64,000 bases of DNA, from assembly GCA_050291725.1 (NCBI GenBank), contig JBNKKH010000009.1, forward strand, positions 145,910 through 209,909. The letters are read 5' to 3'. A program made the position numbers and the translations under genes. The notes under the pieces are model-generated. The model searched no databases. It was not told where the DNA came from and worked only from the letters and a program-made list of their open reading frames with translations. This document shows, one piece after another, positions 17,486 to 25,991 of this stretch. The DNA comes from JAAGZL01 sp050291725. GTDB lineage: Bacteria > Pseudomonadota > Gammaproteobacteria > Chromatiales > Chromatiaceae. The first letter of the stretch is position 1. The number at the start of each line of letters is the position of its first letter.

Positions 17486-18073
17486 ATGAAAGCGAAGATC
17501 CCGCGTAAGCAGCTTATTCTTGAAGCGCTTGCTGCAGAGCTGGAAAACAGCCCTGGGGCAAGAATTACCATCGCTATTCTGGCTCGAGCATCTGGTATTA
17601 CAGAAGCTGCCCTCTATAGGCATTTTGCCAGTAAGGCGCAGATGTATGATGCTTTGATTGGCTTTGCAGAAGAAACGCTTTTTACGCGTATTAATCAAAT
17701 TCTGAATGAGGAGAAGGATACAGCTGCTCGCTGTGCGCAGATTATATATCTGTTGTTGGGGTTTGCTGAACGCAATCCGGGCATTGCTCGGGTGCTCCTG
17801 GGTGATGCCTTGGTGGGCGAAGAGGATAGACTGCGCTCGCGAGTAGATCGATTGTTCAGCAGATTGGAAACCCAGCTTAAGCAAATATTACGTGAATCTA
17901 GGTTGCGTGATGATGTTGTTGGTACGCTAGCGGTGGATGATAGCGTAGAGATTTTGCTGGGATTTGTAGAGGGGCGAATGCACCGCTTTGTGCGCTCTCA
18001 ATTTAACAAAAGACCGCTTGATCGTTGGGAACAGCAGTGGAGCATTATTGCCTCCACTCTATTCGCTGGTTAG
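17486..18073 (+). CDS. slmA: Nucleoid occlusion factor SlmA (TetR family)
   Basis: DNA-bound inhibitor of FtsZ ring assembly over the nucleoid. It has 195 residues. An N-terminal TetR helix-turn-helix lies at about residues 10-55 (ITIAILARASGITEAALYRHFASKAQMYDALI). The rest matches SlmA, including the DRLFSRLETQLKQILRESRLRD region and the final GRMHRFVRSQFNKRPLDRW. The start is 4 bp after argB, so it is co-transcribed. It is convergent with the next gene with only 6 bp between stops. Confidence 0.92.
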   Translation: MKAKIPRKQLILEALAAELENSPGARITIAILARASGITEAALYRHFASKAQMYDALIGFAEETLFTRINQILNEEKDTAARCAQIIYLLLGFAERNPGIARVLLGDALVGEEDRLRSRVDRLFSRLETQLKQILRESRLRDDVVGTLAVDDSVEILLGFVEGRMHRFVRSQFNKRPLDRWEQQWSIIASTLFAG

Positions 18074-18079
18074 TTTAGT

Positions 18080-19075
18080 TTACTGTTTGTTATCGACTGT
18101 TGTTGTAGCGCCCATCACATATCTTTTGAATCCGTTCTTGATTTTCATGACTTCCTCACTCTCGCAGAACTGTTCCCCCTTCTTGGAGTCTTTGCACTGC
18201 AGGTCAAAGAAGATGTTTTCACCAGTCTCATCTTCCTTGGTTAAGCGCGAAAGGGTAATGCTGATGCCGTCATCCTGTTTTGGAGTCGCGGTCATGATTA
18301 CCGATTCGCTCTGCAGCTCAATTGTAGTTGTGGCATGCTCGAGCGCATACTTTTCTGCCTTCTCCCAGTATGTATTGCAGACCTCTTTTGTTGAGCAAGG
18401 AACAACATAGTCAAGTTGGGAGGTTCTGGTCTGCCTTTTGATCTCCTTGGGACGCTTGGTATTTAACCTCTGAAGTTCACGAAACCGCTTCAGGTCTGCG
18501 TCAGCTTTCTTTTTGATGTCCTCCTTGCTATTTTCTTGTTTGATAATAGAAGCGTAGTTGTCCTTTAGCGTCTGTTTGGTATTGGCAATATCTTGTAGTA
18601 GCTTTTTAGATGGCTTTTTCCCCATGCGCTCCATGTTAGCAGCACGGTTTTGCATATTTTCCAGTTGCATCTTGGATTGATTAGTGTTGCTTTTGGTTAT
18701 CCCTATCATGACATCGATGGCTGTAAGCTTGCCCTCCATCGCCATGATTATGTCGTCTTCATTACGAAATGTGTTGAGCAGTACTTTGTCATCTGCTTTC
18801 TGTTTCTCAATTACCTTTTCTCGCTCCTTTCTAAGTCTTTCCAGCTCTTTCTCCTGAGCGACCTCTTCGGGAGTTTTAGCCCGTCCCACTCGATTAATCT
18901 CAACGCCCTCCTTGTTTAGCTCAGAGCGAGAATTTTGGGCCTGTTCCGGTGGTAGCTTATCTGTGTAGTGGGTTTTGCCGTTGTCATCCACCCACTTATA
19001 CAATTTAGCCGTAGCTGGCTGAATCAGAAATAGAGTTAAAGCTATGTAACAAAGTAGAGGTACTCTATATTGCAT
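18080..19075 (-). CDS. Secreted DUF4124-domain coiled-coil protein
   Basis: Periplasmic protein of unknown function. A signal peptide covers about residues 1-23 (LCYIALTLFLIQPATA, cut after ATA). It is followed by the DUF4124 motif KLYKWVDDNGKTHYTDKLPP, a small domain common in Gammaproteobacteria. Residues about 70-215 are strongly charged and likely coiled coil. The C-terminal part has two pairs of cysteines (CSTKEVC, then CKDSKKGEQFC) that could form disulfides. It stands alone between slmA (convergent) and the symporter gene. Confidence 0.8.
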   Translation of the reverse strand: MQYRVPLLCYIALTLFLIQPATAKLYKWVDDNGKTHYTDKLPPEQAQNSRSELNKEGVEINRVGRAKTPEEVAQEKELERLRKEREKVIEKQKADDKVLLNTFRNEDDIIMAMEGKLTAIDVMIGITKSNTNQSKMQLENMQNRAANMERMGKKPSKKLLQDIANTKQTLKDNYASIIKQENSKEDIKKKADADLKRFRELQRLNTKRPKEIKRQTRTSQLDYVVPCSTKEVCNTYWEKAEKYALEHATTTIELQSESVIMTATPKQDDGISITLSRLTKEDETGENIFFDLQCKDSKKGEQFCESEEVMKIKNGFKRYVMGATTTVDNKQ

Positions 19076-19124
19076 GACGTAAGTGGCTCCAGAATTAGAT
19101 GTCTATAGCATAGACGATTGCTTT

Positions 19125-20609
19125 CTATGAGTGAATAGTAGAGTTCTTTCCAAGCGATAGCAGCCAGCCGCTAACAAGAATGGCAATAGTTCCTGCCAAG
19201 CCTGTCAATAGCGGATGGAAGGGAAGAGTTACCCATTGTGGGATAAGCTCAAACTTTGGTAGCAGATTGTTCCAAGCAACCACTAGAATGCCTATAACTG
19301 TGGCAATCTGTGCTGCTTGTGCATTTGCAGCAGGTACCATAAGTCCGAGCAGAAACAGTCCCAACATGCCACCGCCAAATACGGCGGAGATTTGCCACCA
19401 TACATCCAGCGCCGTCTTTACCTCAATCATAAGCAGGGCGGCACCGGTGCCGACTATGCCGATGATAATGGTAGTCCAGCGGGTTATGGAGAGAAGTTTA
19501 TGGTCATCTGTGTTATCTCGTTTCCATTTGCTATAAAAGTCAATGGCCCAAACTGTGGCTGAGGTGTTGAGGCTGGAGTCCAGCGTGCTCATCCCGGCTG
19601 CCAGAACTGCGGCTATTACAATGCCAACCACTCCTGTTGGTAGTTGAGTCACTATGAAGAATGGAAATATCTGATCTGGCTTGGCAGGTAGGTCTGGATT
19701 TGGCATGGCCTGATAGTAGATAAACAGCATAGTGCCAATAAGAAAGAAAAGGGCAGAGACCGGAATATAGGTGAGACCGCCGATCCACATGGAGCGCACC
19801 GCCTCTGCGTCCGATTTTGCCGCTAGGAAGCGCTGCACATAGTTTTGGTCTACGCCAAAGTTCTTCAGATTCTCCGCAATAGCAAAAAACATTACTACCC
19901 AAAAGCCCTGTACTGCTAGATCCCAATCCATGGTTCCCAGCGAAAATTTTCCCTGCTCCACGGCGCTATTCAGAGCCGCTGCAGCGCCTCCTGGTATATT
20001 CAGCATAAGCAGGAGCAAGCATATTAGCGCACCGCCCAGTAACACTATAGACTGCACCACGTCGGTCCAGATTACCGCCTCGAAGCCACCTGCAGCGGTA
20101 TAGGCAATAGTCAGAAGGCCAAGAGCAAGAATGACTGTTGTCAGGTCCCAACCCAGAAGCTGGCTTACCGCAAGTGCCACCAGATATAGCACCACCGCTA
20201 TGCGTCCTATCTGTAGCAATATCAGGCTGATTCCAGCGTAGGCTCTGGCCCAGTAGCCAAAACGATCCTCCAGATGTTGGTAGGCAGTAGTTGCTACTCG
20301 CTTGCGATAGAAAGGTATAAAGAAGTAACCAGCGATAATGCAGGCGATGGGCAGGCTCAGAGAGAAAACAAACGGATTCCAGTTACTGGCGAAAGATTTT
20401 CCTGGGTTGGCCAGAAAGCTGATACTGCTGAGGTAGGTGCCAAGAATTGAGATGCCAATAGCCCAGCCGGGAAGTCTGCGGCTGCCCAGTACATAGGCCT
20501 CCATGGTTTTGTTGCGTTTTATAAACCAAGCGCCAAATGCTGCTGTGCCTAGCAGATAGAGAGTTACAATAATTAGATCAAGGCTGGGCAGAGTTGTGGT
20601 TTCAACCAT
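19125..20609 (-). CDS. Sodium:solute symporter (SSS) family transporter
   Basis: 494-residue integral membrane protein with about 13 hydrophobic segments. Family marks are the N-terminal AFGAWFIKRNKTMEAYVLGSRRLPGWAIG segment, the GFEAVIWTDVVQSIVLLGG region and AAGMSTLDSSLNTSATVW with its conserved serines (Na+ site). The last block resembles the AGMSTLDS Na+ symporter signature shared by sialate, proline and other SSS members. The substrate cannot be told from sequence alone. It is 27 bp downstream of pyrE and may share its transcript, which does not prove a nucleobase substrate. Confidence 0.85.
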   Translation of the reverse strand: MVETTTLPSLDLIIVTLYLLGTAAFGAWFIKRNKTMEAYVLGSRRLPGWAIGISILGTYLSSISFLANPGKSFASNWNPFVFSLSLPIACIIAGYFFIPFYRKRVATTAYQHLEDRFGYWARAYAGISLILLQIGRIAVVLYLVALAVSQLLGWDLTTVILALGLLTIAYTAAGGFEAVIWTDVVQSIVLLGGALICLLLLMLNIPGGAAAALNSAVEQGKFSLGTMDWDLAVQGFWVVMFFAIAENLKNFGVDQNYVQRFLAAKSDAEAVRSMWIGGLTYIPVSALFFLIGTMLFIYYQAMPNPDLPAKPDQIFPFFIVTQLPTGVVGIVIAAVLAAGMSTLDSSLNTSATVWAIDFYSKWKRDNTDDHKLLSITRWTTIIIGIVGTGAALLMIEVKTALDVWWQISAVFGGGMLGLFLLGLMVPAANAQAAQIATVIGILVVAWNNLLPKFELIPQWVTLPFHPLLTGLAGTIAILVSGWLLSLGKNSTIHS

Positions 20610-20636
20610 CTGTTTTGGTTCCGGTTATTATTTATT

Positions 20637-21278
20637 TTAGATTCCGTAGTGGTTGCGATACTCAGTTATGCGTTTTAGGTCGTCTTCACAATCTTCTTTC
20701 TTCTCAAGATAAGATATCAGGTATTCCAGTTTAGATATGGCTGCAACTGGCAGGCCGTATTCACACTCTATCTCCTGAATAGCAGAGAGCTCGCCTGTGC
20801 CGCGCTCTTGGCGATCCAGAGCGATAAACACCGCTGCTGGGGTTGCGCCCTGATGGGTGATTAACTGCATGGATTCCCGAATAGCAGTTCCAGCGGTGAT
20901 AACGTCATCTATTATTGCAATTTTGCCCTGCAACGGATGGCCCACAATAGTTCCACCTTCGCCGTGATCCTTCGCCTCCTTACGGTTAAAGGCGTAGGGG
21001 ATATCAATTGCATGGTGATCAAATAGAGCGGCGGCGGTAACAGCAGCTAAGGGGATCCCCTTGTAGGCTGGTCCATACAGCAGATCGAACTCTATGCCGG
21101 AATCCACAATGGCCTGGGCATAGAAGCGGCCCAGACGAGCGAGACTAGAACCGCTGTTAAACAGGCCGGCATTAAAAAAATATGGACTGACGCGCCCCGA
21201 TTTTAGGGTGAACTCACCGAAGCGCAACACTCCGGTCTCAAGAGCGAAATCGATAAACTCTCGTTGATAATCTTGCAT
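20637..21278 (-). CDS. pyrE: Orotate phosphoribosyltransferase
   Basis: Makes OMP from orotate and PRPP in pyrimidine synthesis. It has 213 residues from the ATG at 21278, which has TTGGAG upstream; the frame extends four codons further with a poorer site. Key marks are the PRPP loop KIAIIDDVITAGTAIRES, the YGPAYKGIPLA segment and the flexible-loop region RKEAKDHGEGG. It belongs to the Pseudomonas-type arrangement near argB and slmA. Confidence 0.96.
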   Translation of the reverse strand: MQDYQREFIDFALETGVLRFGEFTLKSGRVSPYFFNAGLFNSGSSLARLGRFYAQAIVDSGIEFDLLYGPAYKGIPLAAVTAAALFDHHAIDIPYAFNRKEAKDHGEGGTIVGHPLQGKIAIIDDVITAGTAIRESMQLITHQGATPAAVFIALDRQERGTGELSAIQEIECEYGLPVAAISKLEYLISYLEKKEDCEDDLKRITEYRNHYGI

Positions 21279-21337
21279 AATTGACTCCAAATATTCTTTT
21301 GCATATTGTCCGCATGCCTGGCGGCGGATGCAACGGG

Positions 21338-21646
21338 TTATTCTTCTAAAGTCGGTAAACCCAAGCTGAAATCCTGCAATTGGGTTCCGAGCATTACTAT
21401 ATGGCCGGTATGGCGGGTTACTCTCTCTTCACTAAAATCGAAGCGAAAGGTGCGGCGTAGGCGCAGGCCGCTGTTGGTGCGGCCGATACCAATACGACTG
21501 AGGGATACGGTTTGATCTAAGAACTGCACGCCACGCATTTCACATGCCTTAGCGCAGGTGGCTGTGGCCATCTCCCGAGCCCGGGCACTATCTAGCCAGA
21601 ACCAGATAATAAGAGCGATAAATAGGATGCCTGAGAGAGAGTTCAT
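21338..21646 (-). CDS. DUF3301 family small membrane-anchored protein
   Basis: Small protein of unknown function. From the ATG at 21646 it has 102 residues: a single membrane anchor at residues 2-17 (NSLSGILFIALIIWFWL), then a soluble domain with two cysteines (CAKACEMRG). The family trait is a segment like QFLDQTVSLSRIGIGR followed by RRTFRFDFS. The longer open frame to 21802 runs into the divergent macrodomain gene and is not believed. It lies 59 bp upstream of pyrE. Confidence 0.78.
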   Translation of the reverse strand: MNSLSGILFIALIIWFWLDSARAREMATATCAKACEMRGVQFLDQTVSLSRIGIGRTNSGLRLRRTFRFDFSEERVTRHTGHIVMLGTQLQDFSLGLPTLEE

Positions 21647-21688
21647 AAATGATATGCTATATGGACTGTGGCGGAGGGTAAAAATCCT

Positions 21689-22189
21689 ATGTGCAAAATA
21701 GAGATTGTGCAGGCAGATATTACACGGCTTGAGGTGGATGCCATAGTAAATGCCGCCAATAGTTCTCTGCTCGGCGGTGGTGGGGTGGATGGAGCTATCC
21801 ATCGGGCCGCAGGCCCAGAACTGCTGGAGGCGTGCAAACTCTTAGGTGGTTGCCCCACCGGGGAGGCGCGTATCACGCCCGGATTTAAACTTCCGGCTAA
21901 ATGGGTGATCCACACTGTAGGTCCGGTCTGGAGGGATGGAGTTAGTGGTGAGCCAGAGCAGTTGCGCGATTGCTATGAGAATTCACTGGCTCTGGCGCGG
22001 AAAAACGGTGTAACCAGCATCGCTTTCCCTGGAATAAGCACAGGCGTATATGGCTACCCTAAGCCCAAGGCGGCTAGAGTTGCCTTGCGCTCGATGCTCT
22101 CATCCCAGGGGGTTGAGCAAATTATTGCCTGCTGCTTTTCTGCGGAGGATGCAGAGCTGTACCGAGAGCTGCTTGAGGAGTTGCAATGA
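21689..22189 (+). CDS. Macrodomain protein, probable O-acetyl-ADP-ribose deacetylase
   Basis: Binds ADP-ribose and probably hydrolyses O-acetyl-ADP-ribose or ADP-ribose linked to proteins (YmdB-like, MacroD type). It has 166 residues from the ATG at 21689, which has GGAGGG ten bases upstream; the GTG at 21668 is in-frame but less likely. Characteristic loops are IVNAANSSLLGGGGVDGAIH, GGCPTGEARITPGF, HTVGPVW and PGISTGVYGYP. It overlaps the next small gene by 4 bp. Confidence 0.92.
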   Translation: MCKIEIVQADITRLEVDAIVNAANSSLLGGGGVDGAIHRAAGPELLEACKLLGGCPTGEARITPGFKLPAKWVIHTVGPVWRDGVSGEPEQLRDCYENSLALARKNGVTSIAFPGISTGVYGYPKPKAARVALRSMLSSQGVEQIIACCFSAEDAELYRELLEELQ

Positions 22190-22446
22190 GTGAGCAAAAA
22201 CCTAATCTGTTGCAGCGGTTGGATGAGATTCCTATTTCCACCCTGGCGCTAGCGGCCCTCTTATTGGGGTTGGCGCCACTGTTTCCTGAGCCCCACTTAT
22301 GGCAAAAGCTAAAAATGCTGGTGGTGGGAGAGCTAGTACGGCCACTGGATATTTTTGATCTCTTAATGCACAGCACGCCATCGTTGCTGCTGGTTATAAG
22401 GCTGGCTCGATTGGGGAAGAGTAAAAATGAAGAGACAGCAGCTTAA
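22186..22446 (+). CDS. Small two-helix membrane protein, unknown function
   Basis: 86 residues with two hydrophobic segments (TLALAALLLGLAPLFP and PSLLLVIRLARL) separated by HLWQKLKMLVVGELVRPLDIFDLLMH. Similar short proteins in thiotrophic Gammaproteobacteria carry the automatic label 'RND transporter', which is misleading as they lack any RND domain. The start overlaps the macrodomain stop (ATGA), so translation is coupled. The function is not known; co-expression with the macrodomain gene is the main clue. Confidence 0.6.
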   Translation: MSEQKPNLLQRLDEIPISTLALAALLLGLAPLFPEPHLWQKLKMLVVGELVRPLDIFDLLMHSTPSLLLVIRLARLGKSKNEETAA

Positions 22447-22447
22447 A

Positions 22448-23257
22448 TTAGCTAAATCTTTTTGATTGGGTCAGCCGCTCCAATCGCAACCTCTGTCGCT
22501 GGTCAAACAGATGCTTTGAGCTTATCCATACTGCGGTGATTGCACCCAGGCCGGTGCCGGAGGCTATCAACAGCAGTATCATGATCTGATATTTTGCCGC
22601 CTCCAGAGGCGGGCTCCCTGCTAATATCTGCCCTGTCATCATACCGGGTAGGCTAACAACGCCTGCTGCGGCCATGGCGTTGATGATTGGAATAAGCCCG
22701 GAGCGCAGGGCTTCTCGGCGGATATCGGTGATAGCGCTGTTCCATCCTTCTCCCAGAATCAATCTTGCTTCAATATTTCCCCGCTGCAGCCAGGCGTTCT
22801 GGGTAAGGTTATCCATGGCTATAGCGATCCCTGTCATGGTGTTGCCCAGCAACATGCCAAGCAGCGGTATCAAATACTGCGGCGTGTACCAAGGGTCTAC
22901 TTCTACTACCAGATGCAGGGCCAGCAGAGTAACGCTAAAGGATGAGATGAACATGGATATGGAACCTATCCCCATGCCCCAAGGTCCGGTGAAACGTCTC
23001 TTCTGGCGCGCCATGACTTCGTAACCAGCCATGGTGAGCATAAACAGAGTGAGAAGACCGATAAGATAAGGGTTGGACTGGGCGAACAAAGTATTCAATA
23101 CCAGCCCCAGCAGACCCAGTTGAATCACGCTACGCACGGTTGCCAGTAGCAGCCTCCCTTCCACCCCTAGTTGCAGCCGCCATGAGATGAATGCCAGGAG
23201 CAGAACCAGAGTGGCAGCGATAGAGAGATCCAGTGTAGATAGGCTAATTAGCTCCAC
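22448..23257 (-). CDS. fetB: FetB-like ABC transporter permease (UPF0014)
   Basis: Integral membrane half of an ABC exporter; E. coli FetAB exports iron and raises resistance to oxidative stress. It has 269 residues with about seven hydrophobic segments. The MTGIAIAMDNLTQNAWLQRGNIEARLILGEGW stretch and the MAAAGVVSLPGMMTGQILAGSPP motif are typical. It overlaps the start of fetA's end by 10 bp (23248-23257), so the pair is coupled. Substrate transfer from E. coli is inference. Confidence 0.88.
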   Translation of the reverse strand: MELISLSTLDLSIAATLVLLLAFISWRLQLGVEGRLLLATVRSVIQLGLLGLVLNTLFAQSNPYLIGLLTLFMLTMAGYEVMARQKRRFTGPWGMGIGSISMFISSFSVTLLALHLVVEVDPWYTPQYLIPLLGMLLGNTMTGIAIAMDNLTQNAWLQRGNIEARLILGEGWNSAITDIRREALRSGLIPIINAMAAAGVVSLPGMMTGQILAGSPPLEAAKYQIMILLLIASGTGLGAITAVWISSKHLFDQRQRLRLERLTQSKRFS

Positions 23258-23850
23258 TGCTCTAACTCCAGCTTTCCGTTGGTAATGGCATAGCTTTGGT
23301 CGCTCACCCGTCTGCGCTGTTCCAGGTTATGGCTTACCCAAAGCACTGCGCAGCTGTTTTCTCTGCGGTAGTGGTTAATCACCTCTTCAACCCGTTGGCA
23401 GTTCTCGGAATCCAGGTTGGCGCTAGGTTCATCCAGCAGTAGCACTTCAGGTCGGTTGGAGAGGAGACGCGCGAGGGCAAGGCGCTGACGCTCTCCGCTG
23501 GAGAGTCTGCTTATCTCCCACTCCAAACACTCCTGCTGAAATCCCAGATCGAACAGTAGGGCAGGGTCAATAGCTGGAAGATGTTGATTAACTTTCATAT
23601 GCCACCAGTGGCTCTCAGTGGGCAACAGGCCTACTCGTCTGCGCCATTCTGATGGGCTTAGACTTTCCTGAGTAGCGTCACCAACTAGCGCTTCTCCGGC
23701 GTGTGGGTCCAGGTCGGCTAGTGCACGCAGCAATAGGGTCTTGCCAGAGCCGGAGGGGCCGCTGAGGGTGACGCACTCTCCAGCATCTAAAGTAAGATCT
23801 ATGGGGTCGAGATGGCGGCTTTGGAACTGGATCAGGGATAGAGAAGACAT
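23248..23850 (-). CDS. fetA: FetA-like ABC transporter ATP-binding protein
   Basis: ATPase partner of the permease encoded immediately downstream. It has 200 residues. Walker A is LSGPSGSGKTLLLRALA, the ABC signature is SRLSSGERQRLALARLLS, and Walker B is VLLLDEPSANLDSENC, followed by a switch histidine in VLWVSHNLEQ. It is 4 bp downstream of trmB, so likely on the same transcript. Confidence 0.9.
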   Translation of the reverse strand: MSSLSLIQFQSRHLDPIDLTLDAGECVTLSGPSGSGKTLLLRALADLDPHAGEALVGDATQESLSPSEWRRRVGLLPTESHWWHMKVNQHLPAIDPALLFDLGFQQECLEWEISRLSSGERQRLALARLLSNRPEVLLLDEPSANLDSENCQRVEEVINHYRRENSCAVLWVSHNLEQRRRVSDQSYAITNGKLELEQWS

Positions 23851-23854
23851 CTGT

Positions 23855-24550
23855 CTACCTACGCTGGCAGATTAGGTCCCAAACGCCGTGCCCTAGTCGT
23901 TCTCCCCGCTTTTCGAACTTGGTCACTGGGCGATAATCTGGGCGTGGCATGAAGTTGCCTGTGCCAGCGCGATTGGTAAATAGGCCATCCTCAGCGCTTA
24001 GGACCTCCATCATCTGCTCTGCATAGTGCTCCCAGTCGGTCGCGGCATGAAAAGCTCCGCCCGGTTTTATAGAGCGCGCTAGCAGTTGGATGAATGATGG
24101 CTGCAGAATGCGCCGTTTATGGTGCTTCTTTTTATGCCAGGGATCAGGGAAGAATAGATATACTGCATCCAGAGAGTTGGGCGCGATGCTGTTCTTCAGC
24201 ACTTCTACAGCGTCATGGCGCATGACGCGCAGATTCTTCAGGTCGCGCTCCTCCAAATCTAACAGCAGTCGCCCGACCCCGGGGCTGTGGACCTCAATCC
24301 CCAGATAGTTCTGCTCTGGATTGTCTGCGGCCATCTGTGCCAGGGAGGCCCCATTGCCAAAGCCGATCTCCAGGATAACCGGGTTGTTATTGCCGAAAAT
24401 TGTAGGTAGATCCAGCCGTTGTTCAGCTGTGTATTCGATGCCAAACACAGGCCATAGGGTTGCAAAAGCACGCTCCTGACCAGCAGTCAGGCGACCTTCG
24501 CGCAGTACATAGCTGCGAATTTTGCGATCTCTTTTATCGCCTTCGCTCAT
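23855..24550 (-). CDS. trmB: tRNA (guanine-N7-)-methyltransferase
   Basis: Methylates G46 in the variable loop of tRNAs. From the ATG at 24550 it has 231 residues; the frame open to 24622 overlaps thiG and lacks a good start. SAM-binding ILEIGFGNGASLAQMA is at about residues 62-77, and FPDPWHKKKHHKRR (catalytic and RNA-binding) is diagnostic. Order thiS-thiG-trmB is common in Pseudomonas-type genomes. Confidence 0.95.
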   Translation of the reverse strand: MSEGDKRDRKIRSYVLREGRLTAGQERAFATLWPVFGIEYTAEQRLDLPTIFGNNNPVILEIGFGNGASLAQMAADNPEQNYLGIEVHSPGVGRLLLDLEERDLKNLRVMRHDAVEVLKNSIAPNSLDAVYLFFPDPWHKKKHHKRRILQPSFIQLLARSIKPGGAFHAATDWEHYAEQMMEVLSAEDGLFTNRAGTGNFMPRPDYRPVTKFEKRGERLGHGVWDLICQRR

Positions 24551-24581
24551 CAGCGCCACCTTGTGGTAGTAACAGCCGTGC

Positions 24582-25373
24582 CTAGAAGAACATGCCTTCG
24601 ATAGGTGATGAGGCAGAGGCAAAACGTTTGGCCGGCATACGTCCTGCCAGGTAGGCCTCGCGTCCGGCTTCGATTGCCTTCTTCATGGCTGAAGCCATCA
24701 GGACTGGATCTTTCGCAGCGGCAATGGCGGTATTCATTAAGACTCCATCGCAACCCAGTTCCATAGCCTCAGCTGCATCGGATGCCGTGCCAACCCCAGC
24801 GTCCACCAGGATGGGAACATTGGCGTTCTCCACAATGGTCAGGATGTTCAGCTTGTTGCGTATGCCAAGGCCAGAACCGATAGGGGCAGCCAAGGGCATA
24901 ACAGCTATACAACCCAGGTTTTCCAATTCGCGCGCTACAATAGGGTCGTCATTGGTGTAGACCATGACATCAAAGCCATCTTTGATCAGCTCTTCAGCAG
25001 CGGTGATAGTCTGCATTACATCTGGGAATAGGGTCTTTTCATCTCCTAGTACCTCTAGCTTGACCAGGTTATGCCCATCCAATAACTCACGGGCCAGCTT
25101 ACAGGTACGTACCGCGGTCTCAGCGTCATAACAGCCTGCAGTGTTGGGCAGGATGGTGTATCGGTCTGGGGGCAATATATCCAGAATGTTTGGCTCATCT
25201 GCATTCTGTCCGATATTGGTGCGGCGTACAGCTATGGTTACGATCTCGGCGCCACTTGCGGCAATAGCTGCGCCAGTCTCATCCATATCCTTGTATTTGC
25301 CGGTTCCTACCAGTAGACGTGAGTTGTATTCACGGCCGGCTATAGTCAATGTATCGCTTTTCTGTTCTGGCAT
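24582..25373 (-). CDS. thiG: Thiazole synthase
   Basis: Makes the thiazole phosphate of thiamine from deoxyxylulose-5-phosphate, dehydroglycine (or glycine imine) and the ThiS thiocarboxylate. It has 263 residues. The Schiff-base lysine is in LVKLEVLGD. The phosphate-binding end motif is IGSGLGIRNKLNI with VDAGVGTASDAAEAMELG. It follows thiS by 99 bp and precedes trmB by 31 bp. No TPP riboswitch is seen in the short upstream gaps. Confidence 0.97.
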   Translation of the reverse strand: MPEQKSDTLTIAGREYNSRLLVGTGKYKDMDETGAAIAASGAEIVTIAVRRTNIGQNADEPNILDILPPDRYTILPNTAGCYDAETAVRTCKLARELLDGHNLVKLEVLGDEKTLFPDVMQTITAAEELIKDGFDVMVYTNDDPIVARELENLGCIAVMPLAAPIGSGLGIRNKLNILTIVENANVPILVDAGVGTASDAAEAMELGCDGVLMNTAIAAAKDPVLMASAMKKAIEAGREAYLAGRMPAKRFASASSPIEGMFF

Positions 25374-25472
25374 GGTATCTCTGCTTATGTCTTTTAGGTG
25401 ATTAGTTGTATATGCGGCTGTTGCTGCCTATATCAAGCATATACTTGATGGGTTCCAGTTTGAAGTAGCGCT

Positions 25473-25673
25473 CTAACCTCCGCCTATAGCCTGGACTATT
25501 TCCACCCGATCTCCGGGCTGGAGTCGGTGTTGGTCAAAGCTGCTGCGCGGCACCAGATCTTTATTTACCTCAATGGCAAAGCGTTGTCCGCCAAGATCTA
25601 GCTGCTGCACCAGTTCGCTCATGGTCATGTTATCAGAGAACTCCTTTTCTTCTCCGTTTAAATATATTTGCAT
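25473..25673 (-). CDS. thiS: Sulfur carrier protein ThiS
   Basis: Ubiquitin-like sulfur carrier; its C-terminal Gly-Gly is adenylated and converted to thiocarboxylate for thiazole formation. It has 66 residues from the ATG at 25673, preceded by AGAAGG. The fold MQIYLNGEEKEF ... and the end VEIVQAIGGG match ThiS, with the terminal diglycine. It forms an operon with thiG. Confidence 0.93.
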   Translation of the reverse strand: MQIYLNGEEKEFSDNMTMSELVQQLDLGGQRFAIEVNKDLVPRSSFDQHRLQPGDRVEIVQAIGGG

Positions 25674-25777
25674 GGCGGCCTTCTTCAAGATATTTAATGG
25701 AATTGTATTCTAGCTGACCCGGGACAAACACTCCAAGTTGCTTTAACCCCATAGTAGGGCATAGAATTTAACTAGAC

Positions 25778-25851
25778 GCGGGTATCGTATATCGGTATTA
25801 CCCTAGCTTCCCAAGCTAGTGAGGCGGGTTCGACTCCCGCTACCCGCTCCA
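25778..25851 (+). tRNA. tRNA-Gly (anticodon CCC)
   Basis: A cloverleaf can be drawn: acceptor GCGGGTA pairs with TACCCGC. The anticodon stem CTAGC/GCTAG carries loop TTCCCAA, so the anticodon is CCC. The T arm GCGGG-TTCGACT-CCCGC is intact, and CCA is encoded at 25849-25851. A candidate promoter TTGCTT-18 bp-TAGAAT lies at 25738-25767. Confidence 0.95.
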
Positions 25852-25991
25852 ATAAATTCTCTCTTTTAAGATAACCTGAACTTTTTTGCTAGACTCTTAC
25901 TAAATGTCAATATGAGTGTGTTATAAAGCAATATCGTGGCTCTGATACCAACCCTAAGTAATAACAACCCAACCGTGCCAAGGAGATAGTA

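Noticed and set aside
21647..21802. N-terminal extension of the DUF3301 protein
   Set aside because: The extra 52 codons overlap the macrodomain gene on the other strand; the membrane anchor starts at the ATG at 21646.
25374..25472. TPP riboswitch upstream of thiG
   Set aside because: The thi-box words (CTGAGA, ACCCTT, GAACCTGAT) are absent here and upstream of thiS.
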